DNA from: Kitasatospora sp. NBC_01287
GTDB taxonomy: Bacteria > Actinomycetota > Actinomycetes > Streptomycetales > Streptomycetaceae
Assembly (NCBI RefSeq): GCF_026340565.1
Contig: NZ_JAPEPB010000001.1
Span: 868,001-932,000, forward strand
Direction: 5' to 3'
Length of the DNA stretch: 64,000 nucleotides
The position numbers and the translations under genes were made by a program. This document shows positions 49,676 to 58,841 of the stretch, piece by piece (position 1 is the stretch's first letter; every line of letters begins with the position of its first letter). Below the pieces are notes generated by a model. The model was not told where the DNA came from and made no database searches. It saw only the letters and a program-made list of their open reading frames with translations.

Positions 49676-50932
49676 TCAGTCTGACATCCCGGGTGCGCGG
49701 TGCGGGAGCCCATTGGCGCCATCACCTCCTTCCGCGCCGGCGGCACCGGCGGACCGGCCGAACCAGTCGAGGCAGACCACCAGGGCGTCGTCCGCCGGAG
49801 CCTGGTCCTGGCGCCTGGCGAGCTCACTGAGCACCTTGCGCGGCACCTCGGCGGCGGGCAGCATCCTGCTGGCCCGGATGGCCCGTGCCAGCGCCCGCTC
49901 CCCGCGGGACTCGTCGGCGGCACCCGCGACCGCGTGGACGCCGTCGCTGACGAAGATCAACCGGTCGCCCGCCAGCACCTGGATCCGCTGCGCGACATAG
50001 GGAGTGTCGTCCGCGAGGCCGAGCGGCAGCTGCGCCTCGAAGGGGATGCGCTCGACCAGGCCGTCCCGCAGCCGCAGCAGCTCGGGCGAGCCCGCGTCGA
50101 CGATCTCCACCGCCCCGGTGTCGAGGTGGAACTCCAGCAGCAGGACCGAGACGTAGGCCCGCCCCCGGTACTGCCCGTAGACCGCCTGGTCCGCGAGCGC
50201 GGCCTGGTCCGCCAGGTCGACGCCGGCCCGGCGCGCGTTGCGCAACGCGCTGATGGCGAGGTTGGTCAGCAGCGAGGCCTCGATGCCCTCGCCCATTCCG
50301 TTGGTGATGGTCAGGGTGAGCCGGTCGCCGGTGGCGGACCAGTCGAAGTTGTCTCCGTGGATGGCGTAGGCCGGCTCCAGCTGCGCGCCGATGGCGTACT
50401 CCGCGCGGGAGCACGCCCGGGCCGGCAGCAGCTGCCACTGCATCTCGGCGGCCAGCGTGAGGCGGTCCTTGCGACGCGCCTGGAGGTACAGGTCGGTGTC
50501 GCGCTCGGCCACCACGATCTGGTGGCCCAGCATCTCGGCCACCTCGGCGAGCTCCTCCCGCAGCTCCTCGGTCAGCCGGTCCGCGTCCAGCGCGAGGCTG
50601 AGCACCCCGAGGCGGTCGCCGCGCACGGAGACCGGCAGGTGCAGCAGCGTCGCCGTGCCTTCGGCGCGTCCGGGCGGCGGATCCGCCAGCGGCTCGGCGT
50701 ACGGCAGTTGCGCGCCGAAGGCCCGTCCGGGCGCGCCGGCGTGCACCGCCAGTGGCTGCGCGGTGCGCGGCAGGCTGGTGACCGGCTGCAGCACGGTCAG
50801 GCCGTAGTCGGCCATCAGCAGGCGGACATCGAACACCCCGCACGGGGCGAGAGCGGTGGCCAGGGCGTCCAGCAGCGCATGAGGTGCCGCGCCGCGCAGT
50901 GCCCGCTCCACGGTGGCGAGATCAGCGGTCAT
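49676..50932 (-). CDS. GAF-PP2C (SpoIIE-type) phosphatase
   Basis: 418 residues, ATG at 50932. A GAF-like domain spans about 20-160 (LLHLPVSVRGDRLGVLSLAL). The SpoIIE fold follows: LAAEMQWQLLPARACSRAEY, AIHGDNFDWSATGDRLTLTI, TNGMGEGIEASLLTNLAISA, DAGSPELLRLRDG and LIFVSDGVHAV. The first motif is G-D-N-F-D in place of G-G-D-F-Y-D, and G-M-G-E-G replaces G-D-V-S-G-H-G, so metal binding may differ from RsbU; such variants form a known streptomycete subgroup. It is the first gene of an operon with the MarR regulator. Confidence 0.85.
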   Translation of the reverse strand: MTADLATVERALRGAAPHALLDALATALAPCGVFDVRLLMADYGLTVLQPVTSLPRTAQPLAVHAGAPGRAFGAQLPYAEPLADPPPGRAEGTATLLHLPVSVRGDRLGVLSLALDADRLTEELREELAEVAEMLGHQIVVAERDTDLYLQARRKDRLTLAAEMQWQLLPARACSRAEYAIGAQLEPAYAIHGDNFDWSATGDRLTLTITNGMGEGIEASLLTNLAISALRNARRAGVDLADQAALADQAVYGQYRGRAYVSVLLLEFHLDTGAVEIVDAGSPELLRLRDGLVERIPFEAQLPLGLADDTPYVAQRIQVLAGDRLIFVSDGVHAVAGAADESRGERALARAIRASRMLPAAEVPRKVLSELARRQDQAPADDALVVCLDWFGRSAGAAGAEGGDGANGLPHRAPGMSD

Positions 50933-51026
50933 CCTTGGGGTTCTTCTCTTCGGAACGTCAGTTGGTCCGGCCGATCCGGCACGACCCTCCCGATCGGCAC
51001 GGCACAGGACACCATACCGCCAAACC

Positions 51027-51042
51027 GACAACCGCGGTTGTC
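51027..51042. promoter_or_regulatory. Palindrome GACAACC-GC-GGTTGTC
   Basis: Perfect 16-base palindrome (18 with flanking C/G), 94 bases before the PP2C-MarR operon and 34 bases before the HTH gene on the other strand. It recurs at 52093. Confidence 0.7.
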
Positions 51043-51076
51043 GTGTGAGATGACTGGAACCCAGTAAACTGCGCCC

Positions 51077-51463
51077 ATGTCGCCTGCCCAGTTCTCCCCG
51101 TTGATGAGCGAGGAACAGATCGCCGCGCTCGCGGACGCGGCGGTGGCGGACCTGGCCTCCCGACTGGCCGCGCGCGCCTTCCGGCCGCTCCCGTCGCTGA
51201 CGGCACCCGACGCCGCCGACCAGGGGGCGGCGCCCGTCTGGGAGCCGGCCCAGGGCGACGCACTCGCCCGACTGCACACCCTGCTGCACCTGCAGCGCGC
51301 GGTGGAGCGCCTCACCGACCAGGCCGCGCGCGAGGCGGCCGAGGCCGGGGCGGGCTACCCCCAGCTCGGCGACGCGCTCGAAATGAGCCGTCAGGGCGCC
51401 CGCAAGCGCTGGCCGGGACTGGTCGGCGCACCGCCCCGCCCGGCCGCCGGCCCGGTGGCGTGA
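51077..51463 (+). CDS. Small helix-turn-helix protein
   Basis: 128 residues, ATG at 51077. TAAACT lies six bases before the ATG and no ribosome site is seen, so the mRNA may be leaderless. The product is mostly helical (MSEEQIAALADAAVADLASR, LHTLLHLQRAVERLTDQAAR), ending in YPQLGDALEMSRQGARKRWP, a helix-turn-helix of the kind seen in small streptomycete DNA-binding proteins. It faces away from the PP2C-MarR operon across the palindrome at 51027. Its target is unknown. Confidence 0.7.
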   Translation: MSPAQFSPLMSEEQIAALADAAVADLASRLAARAFRPLPSLTAPDAADQGAAPVWEPAQGDALARLHTLLHLQRAVERLTDQAAREAAEAGAGYPQLGDALEMSRQGARKRWPGLVGAPPRPAAGPVA

Positions 51464-51491
51464 GAGCTCGGCCCCGCGGCGGCGTGAGCGC

Positions 51492-51926
51492 TCAGACCCG
51501 CGGGAGCACGGCGGCGGTCTCCAGGTAGAAGCTGTCGATGCTCTGGACGGCCTGGGTGAAGTCGTCGAGGTTGACCGGCTTCGTGACGTAGGCGTTGGCG
51601 TGGCCGCTGTAGGCGCCGGAGACGTCGTCGGGCGCCCCCGAGGTGGTGAGCACGACCACCGGGATGGCCCGGAGGAGGGCGTCGCCCTTCAGCACGGCGA
51701 GGAGCTCCCGGCCGTTCATCCGGGGCATGTTGAGGTCCAGGATGATCAGGTCGGGCAGCGGACGGGTCGCGCGCAGGTGTTCGAGCGCGGCGACGCCGTC
51801 CTCGGCCCGCGTGATCGTCCGCGCGGCGCCGCGGTCGAAGAGGGCCTCCTCGATGAGCATCGCGTCGGCGTGGTCGTCCTCGACCAGCAGGACACGGTAG
51901 GACTTGGCGGGGCCGGGCTGGGACAT
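51492..51926 (-). CDS. Single-domain response regulator (Rcp1-like)
   Basis: 144 residues, ATG at 51926. Only a receiver domain is present: YRVLLVEDDHADAMLIEEAL (acidic pair), LIILDLNMPRMNGRELLAVL (phosphorylatable Asp), VVVLTTSGAPDD (Thr/Ser) and ANAYVTKPVNLDDF (Lys). No output domain exists, so it relays phosphate or acts by binding. The type pairs with phytochrome-like and CHASE3 kinases; one of these starts 280 bases away on the other strand, across the second palindrome. Confidence 0.9.
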   Translation of the reverse strand: MSQPGPAKSYRVLLVEDDHADAMLIEEALFDRGAARTITRAEDGVAALEHLRATRPLPDLIILDLNMPRMNGRELLAVLKGDALLRAIPVVVLTTSGAPDDVSGAYSGHANAYVTKPVNLDDFTQAVQSIDSFYLETAAVLPRV

Positions 51927-52092
51927 CGAGAACTCCGGTCAGTGGCAGGGCGGCGCCGCGAAGCGGCGGTGGGCCCGGCCGACCGCGGCCGACCCCCGGG
52001 GAAGTCCCGCGGGCTCCCCTCGCGCGGGTCACCCGGCGCCGAGGCCGCGGGAGGCGGCATGCGATCACCCTACCGCCCTTCCGCACCCTGGC

Positions 52093-52108
52093 GACAACCA
52101 GGGTTGTC
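52093..52108. promoter_or_regulatory. Palindrome GACAACC-AG-GGTTGTC
   Basis: Same seven-base arms and two-base centre as at 51027, in the region between the divergent receiver gene (51926) and the CHASE3 kinase gene (52206). Confidence 0.7.
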
Positions 52109-52205
52109 ACCATGCCTGTAAGGTACGTCTGCCCGGCCCGGGGAGCGCGCGTTCACCGCGCAAGAGCCGCCCGCGCCCATCGGCGCGGCGGGAAGGAAAC
52201 GCAGC

Positions 52206-53885
52206 ATGGTAGGACAGACCCCGCCGGGGACCGGCCACCGCGCCCCGGACACCCCGGACGCCCCGGACGCCCCGCCGGCCGACGCCCCTGGGCCGGCCGG
52301 CCCCGGCCGCGCCGCGCGCTGGACGACCCGCCAGTGGCTGCGCGGCGGTGTCACGGCCTCACTGGCGGTACTGGTCCTGCTGGGCCTCCTGGTCAGCTGG
52401 GACTTCGCCCACTCCAGCGAGGTCACCGACAAGCTGGTGGACCGCAGCTCACCAGCGCTGGTCGCGGCCGTCCGGCTGGAGGCCGGCCTGGTCGACCAGG
52501 AGACCGGGATACGCGGTTACGGCCTCACCGGCCGCACCGAGTTCCTCGATCCGTACCAGGCGGGACTCACCGAGCAGCAGCAGTCGCTGGACACCCTCAC
52601 TCCGCTGGTCGCCGAGGACAGCACGGACCGCGCCGACCTGGCCCTCGTGCTGCGGCGCGCCGAGGACTGGCAGGCCCGGATCGCCCGGCCGCTGGCCGCC
52701 GCCCCGGCCGGCGCCGCGAACCCCGCCGCCACCGCGCTGGCCGACGAGGGAAAGCAGCTCTTCGACGCGGTACGGACCGCCACCGCCGCCCAGCAGCAGC
52801 ACCTGCAGGCCGAGCGCGCCGCCGCCCGCACCGACCTGCAGTCCGCCCGGGAGCTGCGCGACCTGATCTTCTCGCTGATCGGCGCCGTCCTCCTGACGCT
52901 CGCCATCCTGGTCTTCGAAGGGCTCCGACGCGGTGTCACCAAGCCGCTGGAGCTGCTGGCAGCCGACGCCGAGCTGGTGACCCGGGGCTCCTTCGAGCAC
53001 CCGATCAACCCCACAGGGCCGGCCGACCTGCGCCAACTCGCCCGGACCATCGAAGCCATGCGCCGACGGCTGGCCGAGGAGCTGTCCTTCAGCGACCAGG
53101 CCCGCCGCACCCTGGACGAGCAGGCCGCCGATCTGCGCCGCTCCAACACCGAGTTGGAGCAGTTCGCCTACGTGGCCTCGCACGACCTCCAGGAACCGCT
53201 GCGCAAGGTGGCCAGCTTCTGCCAGCTGCTGCAGCGCCGCTACGCCGGACAACTGGACGACCGGGCCGACCAGTACATCGCCTTCGCGGTCGACGGCGCC
53301 AACCGGATGCAGACCCTGATCAACGACCTGCTCGCGTTCTCCCGGGTCGGCCGCCTGCACGCCGACCACCAGCCCGTCGCCCTGGAAGGCGTCTTCGCCG
53401 ACACGGTCGACGCGCTGAGCATGGCGATCGAGGAGAGCGGCGCCGAGATCAGCCACGACCCGCTCCCCGAGATCCGCGGCGACGCCACCCAGTTGAGCGT
53501 GCTGCTGCAGAACCTGCTCAGCAACGCCATCAAGTTCCGCAGTCCGGAGCGGGCACCGCGGATCCACCTGGAGGCGGTGCTGGCCGGCGACCATTGGCAG
53601 CTCGCCGTGCGCGACAACGGGATCGGCATCGAGCCGGAGTTCGCGGACAAGGTCTTCGTCATCTTCCAGCGCCTGCACACCCGGATCGCCTACCCCGGCA
53701 ACGGGATCGGCCTGGCCATGTGCAAGAAGATCGTCGACTTCCACGGCGGCACCATCGGCGTCGACCTCGCCCACTCCCCCGGCACCCGGATCACGTTCAC
53801 CCTGCCCGCCGAACCCGGCGGACCGGCGAAGGCGGCCACCGACGGCGGGCGGGCGGCGGAGCTGGACGGAGCCGGGCGGCCATGA
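52206..53885 (+). CDS. CHASE3-HAMP sensor histidine kinase
   Basis: 559 residues, ATG at 52206. A Pro-rich N-terminus precedes helix 1 (GGVTASLAVLVLLGLLVSW), then an extracellular CHASE3 domain with LVDQETGIRGYGLTGRTEFL, helix 2 (LIFSLIGAVLLTLAILVFEG), HAMP, and a HisKA of phytochrome type: FAYVASHDLQEPLRKVASFC. The ATPase shows LQNLLSNAIKFRSPERAPRI, VRDNGIGIEPEFADKVFVIF and GNGIGLAMCKKIVDFHGG. It senses an external or membrane signal. Its stop codon overlaps the receiver-PP2C gene, which is the likely phosphoacceptor. Confidence 0.92.
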   Translation: MVGQTPPGTGHRAPDTPDAPDAPPADAPGPAGPGRAARWTTRQWLRGGVTASLAVLVLLGLLVSWDFAHSSEVTDKLVDRSSPALVAAVRLEAGLVDQETGIRGYGLTGRTEFLDPYQAGLTEQQQSLDTLTPLVAEDSTDRADLALVLRRAEDWQARIARPLAAAPAGAANPAATALADEGKQLFDAVRTATAAQQQHLQAERAAARTDLQSARELRDLIFSLIGAVLLTLAILVFEGLRRGVTKPLELLAADAELVTRGSFEHPINPTGPADLRQLARTIEAMRRRLAEELSFSDQARRTLDEQAADLRRSNTELEQFAYVASHDLQEPLRKVASFCQLLQRRYAGQLDDRADQYIAFAVDGANRMQTLINDLLAFSRVGRLHADHQPVALEGVFADTVDALSMAIEESGAEISHDPLPEIRGDATQLSVLLQNLLSNAIKFRSPERAPRIHLEAVLAGDHWQLAVRDNGIGIEPEFADKVFVIFQRLHTRIAYPGNGIGLAMCKKIVDFHGGTIGVDLAHSPGTRITFTLPAEPGGPAKAATDGGRAAELDGAGRP

Positions 53886-55087
53886 CCTCCTCCCTCCGGC
53901 TCCCGCAGGCCGGCCCGACGCTGGACGGGCCGTACCGGATCCTCCTGCTGGAGGACGACGCCGGTGACGCCCTGCTCTTCGAGGAACTCCTGCGGGACAC
54001 CGGGCTCCAGCACACCCTGCAGTGGCAGCAGACCCTGGCCGAGGCCGTCGCCGAGCTGACCCGGCGGCCGGCCGACTGCGTCGTGGTGGACCTGCACCTG
54101 CCCGACGCCACCGGCCTCGCCGTCCTGACAGCCGTCCAGCAGGCCTGCCCGCAGGGGGCGGTGATCGTGCTGACCGGGCTGGGCGACACCCGGGCGGGCG
54201 TCGAGGCGGTCTCCGTCGGCGCCCAGGACTACCTGATCAAGGGCCAGGTCGACGGCGCCCTGCTGCAGCGCGTGCTGCGCTACGCGGTGCACCGCAAGCA
54301 GGCCGAACAGGCCGGTGCCGAACTGCGCGAGAACCGCATCCGGGCGCAGGAGAACGCCCGTCTGGAGCGCGGCCTGCTGCCCACCCCGCTGCTGCGCGAC
54401 AGCGCGGTCACGGTGACCACCCGCTACCTGCCCGGCCGTGAACGGGCCCAGCTGGGCGGGGACTTCCTGGACGCGGTGCAGACCGCGGACGGTGTCGTGC
54501 ACGCCGTGATCGGCGACGTCAGCGGCCACGGGCCGGACGAGGCCGCCCTCGGCGTGTGCCTGCGGATCACCTGGCGCGCCCTGGTGCTGGCCGGCCACCG
54601 CGGCACCGAACTGCTCGACCTGCTGGAGCAGGTGCTCGTCGCCGAGCGCACCCGCTCCGACATGTTCGCCACCTGCACCCTGCTCGACCTCGACCTGGCG
54701 GCCGCCCGCGCGACCGTCCACCTGGCCGGGCACCACGAGCCGCTGCTCACCGCCGGGCGCACCGCGCCCGCCGAGGCCGCGCACGGCATCGCCCTGGGCA
54801 TCGCGCCCGGGCTGCGCCACTGGCAGGCCAGCACCGTGCCGCTGCCGGCCACCGGATCGCTGATGCTCTACACCGACGGCCTGATCGAGGGCCACCGGGG
54901 GCCCGGTGCCGAGCGGCTGGGCACCGAGGGCCTGCTCGACCTGATCGCCCGGACCCCGGACCATGACACCGCGCCCTTCCTCGACCGGCTGATCAGCGCC
55001 GCGCAACGGCTCAACGCGGGCCGGCACGCCGACGACCTGGCCATCCTCCACCTCGCCTGGGACGGCGCGGGCCGCCCGGCCCCCTGA
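53882..55087 (+). CDS. Receiver-PP2C phosphatase partner of the CHASE3 kinase
   Basis: 401 residues, ATG at 53882 in an ATGA overlap. The receiver is YRILLLEDDAGDALLFEELL, with Asp in CVVVDLHLPDATG and Lys in QDYLIKGQ. A short coiled linker leads to a SpoIIE-type phosphatase: AQLGGDFLDAVQTADGVVHA, VIGDVSGHGPDEAALGV, LAGHHEPLL, SLMLYTDGLIEGHRG and RHADDLAILHL. All key Asp are kept. Phosphorylation by the adjacent kinase should control dephosphorylation of a STAS antagonist, linking a surface signal to sigma-factor release. Confidence 0.92.
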   Translation: MTSSLRLPQAGPTLDGPYRILLLEDDAGDALLFEELLRDTGLQHTLQWQQTLAEAVAELTRRPADCVVVDLHLPDATGLAVLTAVQQACPQGAVIVLTGLGDTRAGVEAVSVGAQDYLIKGQVDGALLQRVLRYAVHRKQAEQAGAELRENRIRAQENARLERGLLPTPLLRDSAVTVTTRYLPGRERAQLGGDFLDAVQTADGVVHAVIGDVSGHGPDEAALGVCLRITWRALVLAGHRGTELLDLLEQVLVAERTRSDMFATCTLLDLDLAAARATVHLAGHHEPLLTAGRTAPAEAAHGIALGIAPGLRHWQASTVPLPATGSLMLYTDGLIEGHRGPGAERLGTEGLLDLIARTPDHDTAPFLDRLISAAQRLNAGRHADDLAILHLAWDGAGRPAP

Positions 55088-55181
55088 GCCGACCTCGCAG
55101 GTGTCGGACCGCGCGTCGCGGGCAGACGAGCGTCGCCCGGATCTCATGGATGCGACCCGGCGGAGCGATTGGGAGGACGAC

Positions 55182-55844
55182 ATGACGACGACCGTGCCGT
55201 ACGCGATAGGCGCCGAGGTCCACAGCCAGGACGACACCTACGGCGAGCTGAAGCGCGTGGTGATCGACCCGCTGGCCCTGCGGGTCACCCACCTCGTGGT
55301 CGGCGGGCACCACGACGAGGACCGACTGGTGCCCGTCGACCTGGTCGACGGGCAGGCCACCGACGCCGAGCACATCAGGCTGCGCTGCGACAGCGCGGCG
55401 GTGCGGCAGTTGGAGCCGGCCGAGGAGACGGAGTACCTCCCGGGCTCCTCGGACCAGCTCGGCTACCAGCCGGAGCAACTGGTCACCCTGCCCGTCTACG
55501 GCATGGGCGTGGGCGGCGTCGGCATGATCCCCGGGCCGGAGCCCGTCCAGCTGGAGCCGTCCACCGTCGTGCACGAGCGGGTGCCCGGCGACCAGGTCCA
55601 GATCCGCCACGGCGACCGGGTCGAGGCCACCGACGGCGAGATCGGCCGGGTCCAGGGCCTGGTGGTCGATCCGCAGGACCACGGCGTGACCCACGTGCTC
55701 CTCAAGGAGGGCCACCTGTGGGGCAGGAAGACCGTCGCCATCCCGATCGGCGAGGTGAGCTGGAGCGCGGGGAGCGTCACCGTGCGGCTCAGCAAGGCGG
55801 AGCTGGCCGAGCTGCCCTCGGTGGACGTCCACGCCCTCCGGTAG
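55182..55844 (+). CDS. PRC-barrel domain protein
   Basis: 220 residues, ATG at 55182 after GGAGG. Two PRC-like barrels are visible: IGAEVHSQDDTYGELKRVVI, then THLVVGGHHDEDRLVPVDLV, and in the second half IRHGDRVEATDGEIGRVQGL, THVLLKEGHLWGRKTVAIPI. The middle is Gly/Pro-rich. Such proteins are common stress-associated surface or cytosolic factors without a defined activity. It is followed by a strong terminator. Confidence 0.88.
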   Translation: MTTTVPYAIGAEVHSQDDTYGELKRVVIDPLALRVTHLVVGGHHDEDRLVPVDLVDGQATDAEHIRLRCDSAAVRQLEPAEETEYLPGSSDQLGYQPEQLVTLPVYGMGVGGVGMIPGPEPVQLEPSTVVHERVPGDQVQIRHGDRVEATDGEIGRVQGLVVDPQDHGVTHVLLKEGHLWGRKTVAIPIGEVSWSAGSVTVRLSKAELAELPSVDVHALR

Positions 55845-55857
55845 GGCCCGCGGCGCG

Positions 55858-55907
55858 GATGTGCGCGGCCCGGTCGGTGGCAACCAACCGACCGGGCCGC
55901 GCACATC
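55858..55907 (+). terminator. Strong terminator after the PRC-barrel gene
   Basis: Twenty-base perfect stem (GATGTGCGCGGCCCGGTCGG with its complement) and ten-base loop, 14 bases after the stop codon. Confidence 0.88.
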
Positions 55908-55969
55908 CGCGCCTCCCGCCCGCCCCCACCGGTCGCGAAAGGCGGCCCGAGCGGCTCTAGGCTTTGAGG

Positions 55970-58732
55970 ATGAGCAGGATGCCGCCGACCAGGAGCCGTC
56001 GCGACGTCGACACGGTGCTCGCGAGGGGCCTGGCGGCCGCGCTCGACGGGTCGGCGCACGCCACCGGCGCGGCCACGGCGTTCGTTCTCACCGGTGAGGC
56101 GGGGGCCGGCAAGAGCCATGCGCTGCGGGCCGCGGTGTCGGGCTTGTCCGTGCCGCTCCGGTGGGCCGCGGCCGACGAGGCGGCGGTTCGGCACCCGTAC
56201 GCGCTGGCCGCGGGGCTGCTCGGCGTGGAGCTGGGGCGGCCGCTGCCCGCGGACGCCGAGCAGCGGCTGCTGGCACGGCTCGACGAGCTCTGTGCGGGTG
56301 GCCCGCTGGTGCTCGCCGTCGACGACGCCCATCAGGCCGACGCCGCCTCGCTGGCCGTGCTGAACCTGGTGGCGGCGGCCGCCCGCGACCTGCCGCTGGC
56401 CCTGCTGATGGCCCGTCGGCCGCTGCCGGAGCGCGAGCACCTGCTGCGGCTGCTGCGCCGGCCCGACACCGGCGAGATCACCCTGCCCGCGCTGGACGAG
56501 ATCGACCTCGACGCGCTGGTGCACGAGTACACCGGCCGATGGCCCGGGTCCGCCCTGCGCTCGCTGCTGCTGCGCCACCCCGGCAACGCGCTGTACGCGA
56601 TCACGGTCATCGACGACCTGCGACGCTCCGGCGCGCTCACCGAGCACGGCCGGCTCGAACTGCTGCCCGGGTGGCGGGTCGGCCAGGGGGCCGCCGGGGG
56701 CCGCAGCCTGGAGGAGGTCATCGAGTCCGAGCTGGCCGGACTGCAGGGCCCGGCCAGGGAGGTCGTCAGGGCGCTGTCGGTGATGGGCGCGCCGACGACC
56801 CTGCGGCATCTCGCCGCCGTGAGCGGACTGGAGCCGGTCGCACTGGTGGAACCGGTGCAGGCGCTGCTCGACCGGGGCGTGGTGACCTTCGGAGCGGGCG
56901 AGCGGCTGGCCTTCGCGCACGACAGCTATCGCGAGGTCGTGCACCACGGGATCCCGGCCCCGCTGCGCCGCGTGCTGCACGCCGCCGCGGCCGAGCACGC
57001 CGACGCGGCCGACCGGGCCCACCACGTGATCGCCTCGGGCGCCCCGCTCGACGAGGTGCTGAGGGCCGTCCGGGCGGCCGGTCCCGACCTGGTGCACGCC
57101 CCCGCGGTGGAGGCCGACCTGCTGGCCCGCGCCGCCGCCGCGGCGAACAGTTCGACGGCGGGCTCGGCGGCCACCGAACTGGCCGTCGGACGGGCTCGCG
57201 CGCTGGCCCGCTCCGGGCAGCTGCGCCGCGCGGAGGAGAGCGCCCGCGGCGCGCTGGCGTCGGCCACCGGGCCGAGTGACCGGGTCGAGCTGAGCCGGGT
57301 GCTGATCTTCGCGCTGACGCTACGCGGCGAGGTCCCCGCTGCGCTGCGGCTGATCGACGAGACGCTGGCCGGGCCGGTCCCCGCACGGGTCCGCGACATC
57401 CTCACCGACCACCGGCAGCAGGCCGCCCAGCTCGCCGGGCTGGCACCGCTCCCGCTCGGGCCCCCGGTGGCCGACCCCCGCACCCTCACCCTCACCGGGC
57501 TGGTCTGCGAGGCCGTCCGCGCTTGCCTGACCGGTCACCCCCAGGTGGCGATCGAGCTGGCCTGGGAGGCCTCCCGGCAGCACATGTCGCGCGACGTCGA
57601 CCCGTACGAGGGCCTCTCGGGCGACATCTGGCCGCCGTTCATCGAGCTCTCGCTCGGCGGCCCCGCCTCGGCCACGGCGGCCCTGCGCGAGGTGGAGGGG
57701 CTGCGCGAGGACCGCGGGGCCTCCTGGCAGGTGCCCTCCCACCAGCTCATCGGCGCCTCGATCGACCTGGTGGCCGGGCGGCTGGCCGACGCCGCGGCGG
57801 CGTTCGACGCGGCGCTGGAGCTCGTGGAGCCGGGTGAGTTCGCCTGGACCTCGCTGGCGGTCGGGGCCCGCACGATGGTCGACGTGCTGCGCGGCGACCT
57901 GGACGCCGCGGACCGCCGGCTGCGGGAGTGGGACGCCGAGCCGCGCGTCCTGCAGTTCGGCATCCCGCAGCCGGCCCGCGCGCGGGTCGCGCTGCTGGAG
58001 GCACGGCGGCGGCACGTGGAGGCGGCCCGGCTCGCCCGCGACGTGTGGGCGACGGCCCGCGCGCAGCACTGCCACACCTGGCTGGCCGCCGTGGCACCGG
58101 ATCTCGGCCGCGTCGCGCTGCGGGCCGCCGACGACCGGTTGCGGGTGATGATCGCGCGGGACCTCGCCCTGCTCCCGCGCCCGCTGAGCCCCGCCGCGAT
58201 CGCCTCCGTCCGGCTGGCCGAGGCCCTCACCGGGCCCGCCGACCACGGCCTCGCCGACCGGGCGGCCACCGCGGCGGCCCACGCGGCCCGGGTCGGGGAC
58301 GCGCTGGTGGAGACCTCCGCCTGGGAGGAGGCAGCCGTCGCCTCGGCGGGGCAGGGCGACAAGGAGGCGGCCCGGCGGTACGCCCGGCGGGCCCTCGAAC
58401 TGGCGGAGGAGACCGGCGCGGTGACAGTGGCGGTACGCGTGGCGGGCCGGCTGCGCTCGCTCGGCGTACGGTTGGGCGCCACCGCCGGGCGCCGCCGCCC
58501 CACCCGCGGCTGGGACGCGCTCACCCCGACGGAGACGCTGGTCGCCGAGCTCGTCGCGTCGGGGCTCCCCGGGCCCGAGGTCGCCCGCCGGCTGCACGTC
58601 TCACCGCGGACGGTGCAGACGCACGTCTCGCACGTGCTGGCCAAGCTCGGGCTGAGCAGCCGCGTCGAGCTGGCGGCGGCCGGCGCGGCCCGCGCCGCGG
58701 CGGTTGCCGCGAAGGGTGCCGGAGCGGGCTGA
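55970..58732 (+). CDS. Large LuxR-family (LAL-type) regulator
   Basis: 920 residues from ATG 55970; an upstream in-frame TTG at 55964 is possible. TAGGCT lies six bases before the ATG, suggesting a leaderless mRNA. An AAA/STAND ATPase opens it: AFVLTGEAGAGKSHALRAAV (Walker A) and LVLAVDDAHQADAASLAVL (Walker B), with a TPR-like helical middle (400-800). The C-terminal LuxR domain is DALTPTETLVAELVASGLPG then EVARRLHVSPRTVQTHVSHV. LAL regulators activate secondary metabolism or sugar genes in actinomycetes. Targets may include the two genes that follow. Confidence 0.93.
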   Translation: MSRMPPTRSRRDVDTVLARGLAAALDGSAHATGAATAFVLTGEAGAGKSHALRAAVSGLSVPLRWAAADEAAVRHPYALAAGLLGVELGRPLPADAEQRLLARLDELCAGGPLVLAVDDAHQADAASLAVLNLVAAAARDLPLALLMARRPLPEREHLLRLLRRPDTGEITLPALDEIDLDALVHEYTGRWPGSALRSLLLRHPGNALYAITVIDDLRRSGALTEHGRLELLPGWRVGQGAAGGRSLEEVIESELAGLQGPAREVVRALSVMGAPTTLRHLAAVSGLEPVALVEPVQALLDRGVVTFGAGERLAFAHDSYREVVHHGIPAPLRRVLHAAAAEHADAADRAHHVIASGAPLDEVLRAVRAAGPDLVHAPAVEADLLARAAAAANSSTAGSAATELAVGRARALARSGQLRRAEESARGALASATGPSDRVELSRVLIFALTLRGEVPAALRLIDETLAGPVPARVRDILTDHRQQAAQLAGLAPLPLGPPVADPRTLTLTGLVCEAVRACLTGHPQVAIELAWEASRQHMSRDVDPYEGLSGDIWPPFIELSLGGPASATAALREVEGLREDRGASWQVPSHQLIGASIDLVAGRLADAAAAFDAALELVEPGEFAWTSLAVGARTMVDVLRGDLDAADRRLREWDAEPRVLQFGIPQPARARVALLEARRRHVEAARLARDVWATARAQHCHTWLAAVAPDLGRVALRAADDRLRVMIARDLALLPRPLSPAAIASVRLAEALTGPADHGLADRAATAAAHAARVGDALVETSAWEEAAVASAGQGDKEAARRYARRALELAEETGAVTVAVRVAGRLRSLGVRLGATAGRRRPTRGWDALTPTETLVAELVASGLPGPEVARRLHVSPRTVQTHVSHVLAKLGLSSRVELAAAGAARAAAVAAKGAGAG

Positions 58733-58841
58733 CGGAGCGGGCTGACGGCTGGCACGGTTTCCTCTGTCATCCGACGGATGTTCGGCGGCCGCGGTGCCAG
58801 CAGGGTGGAGGCATCCCATCCGGCGACTGCGGAGAGACGCC

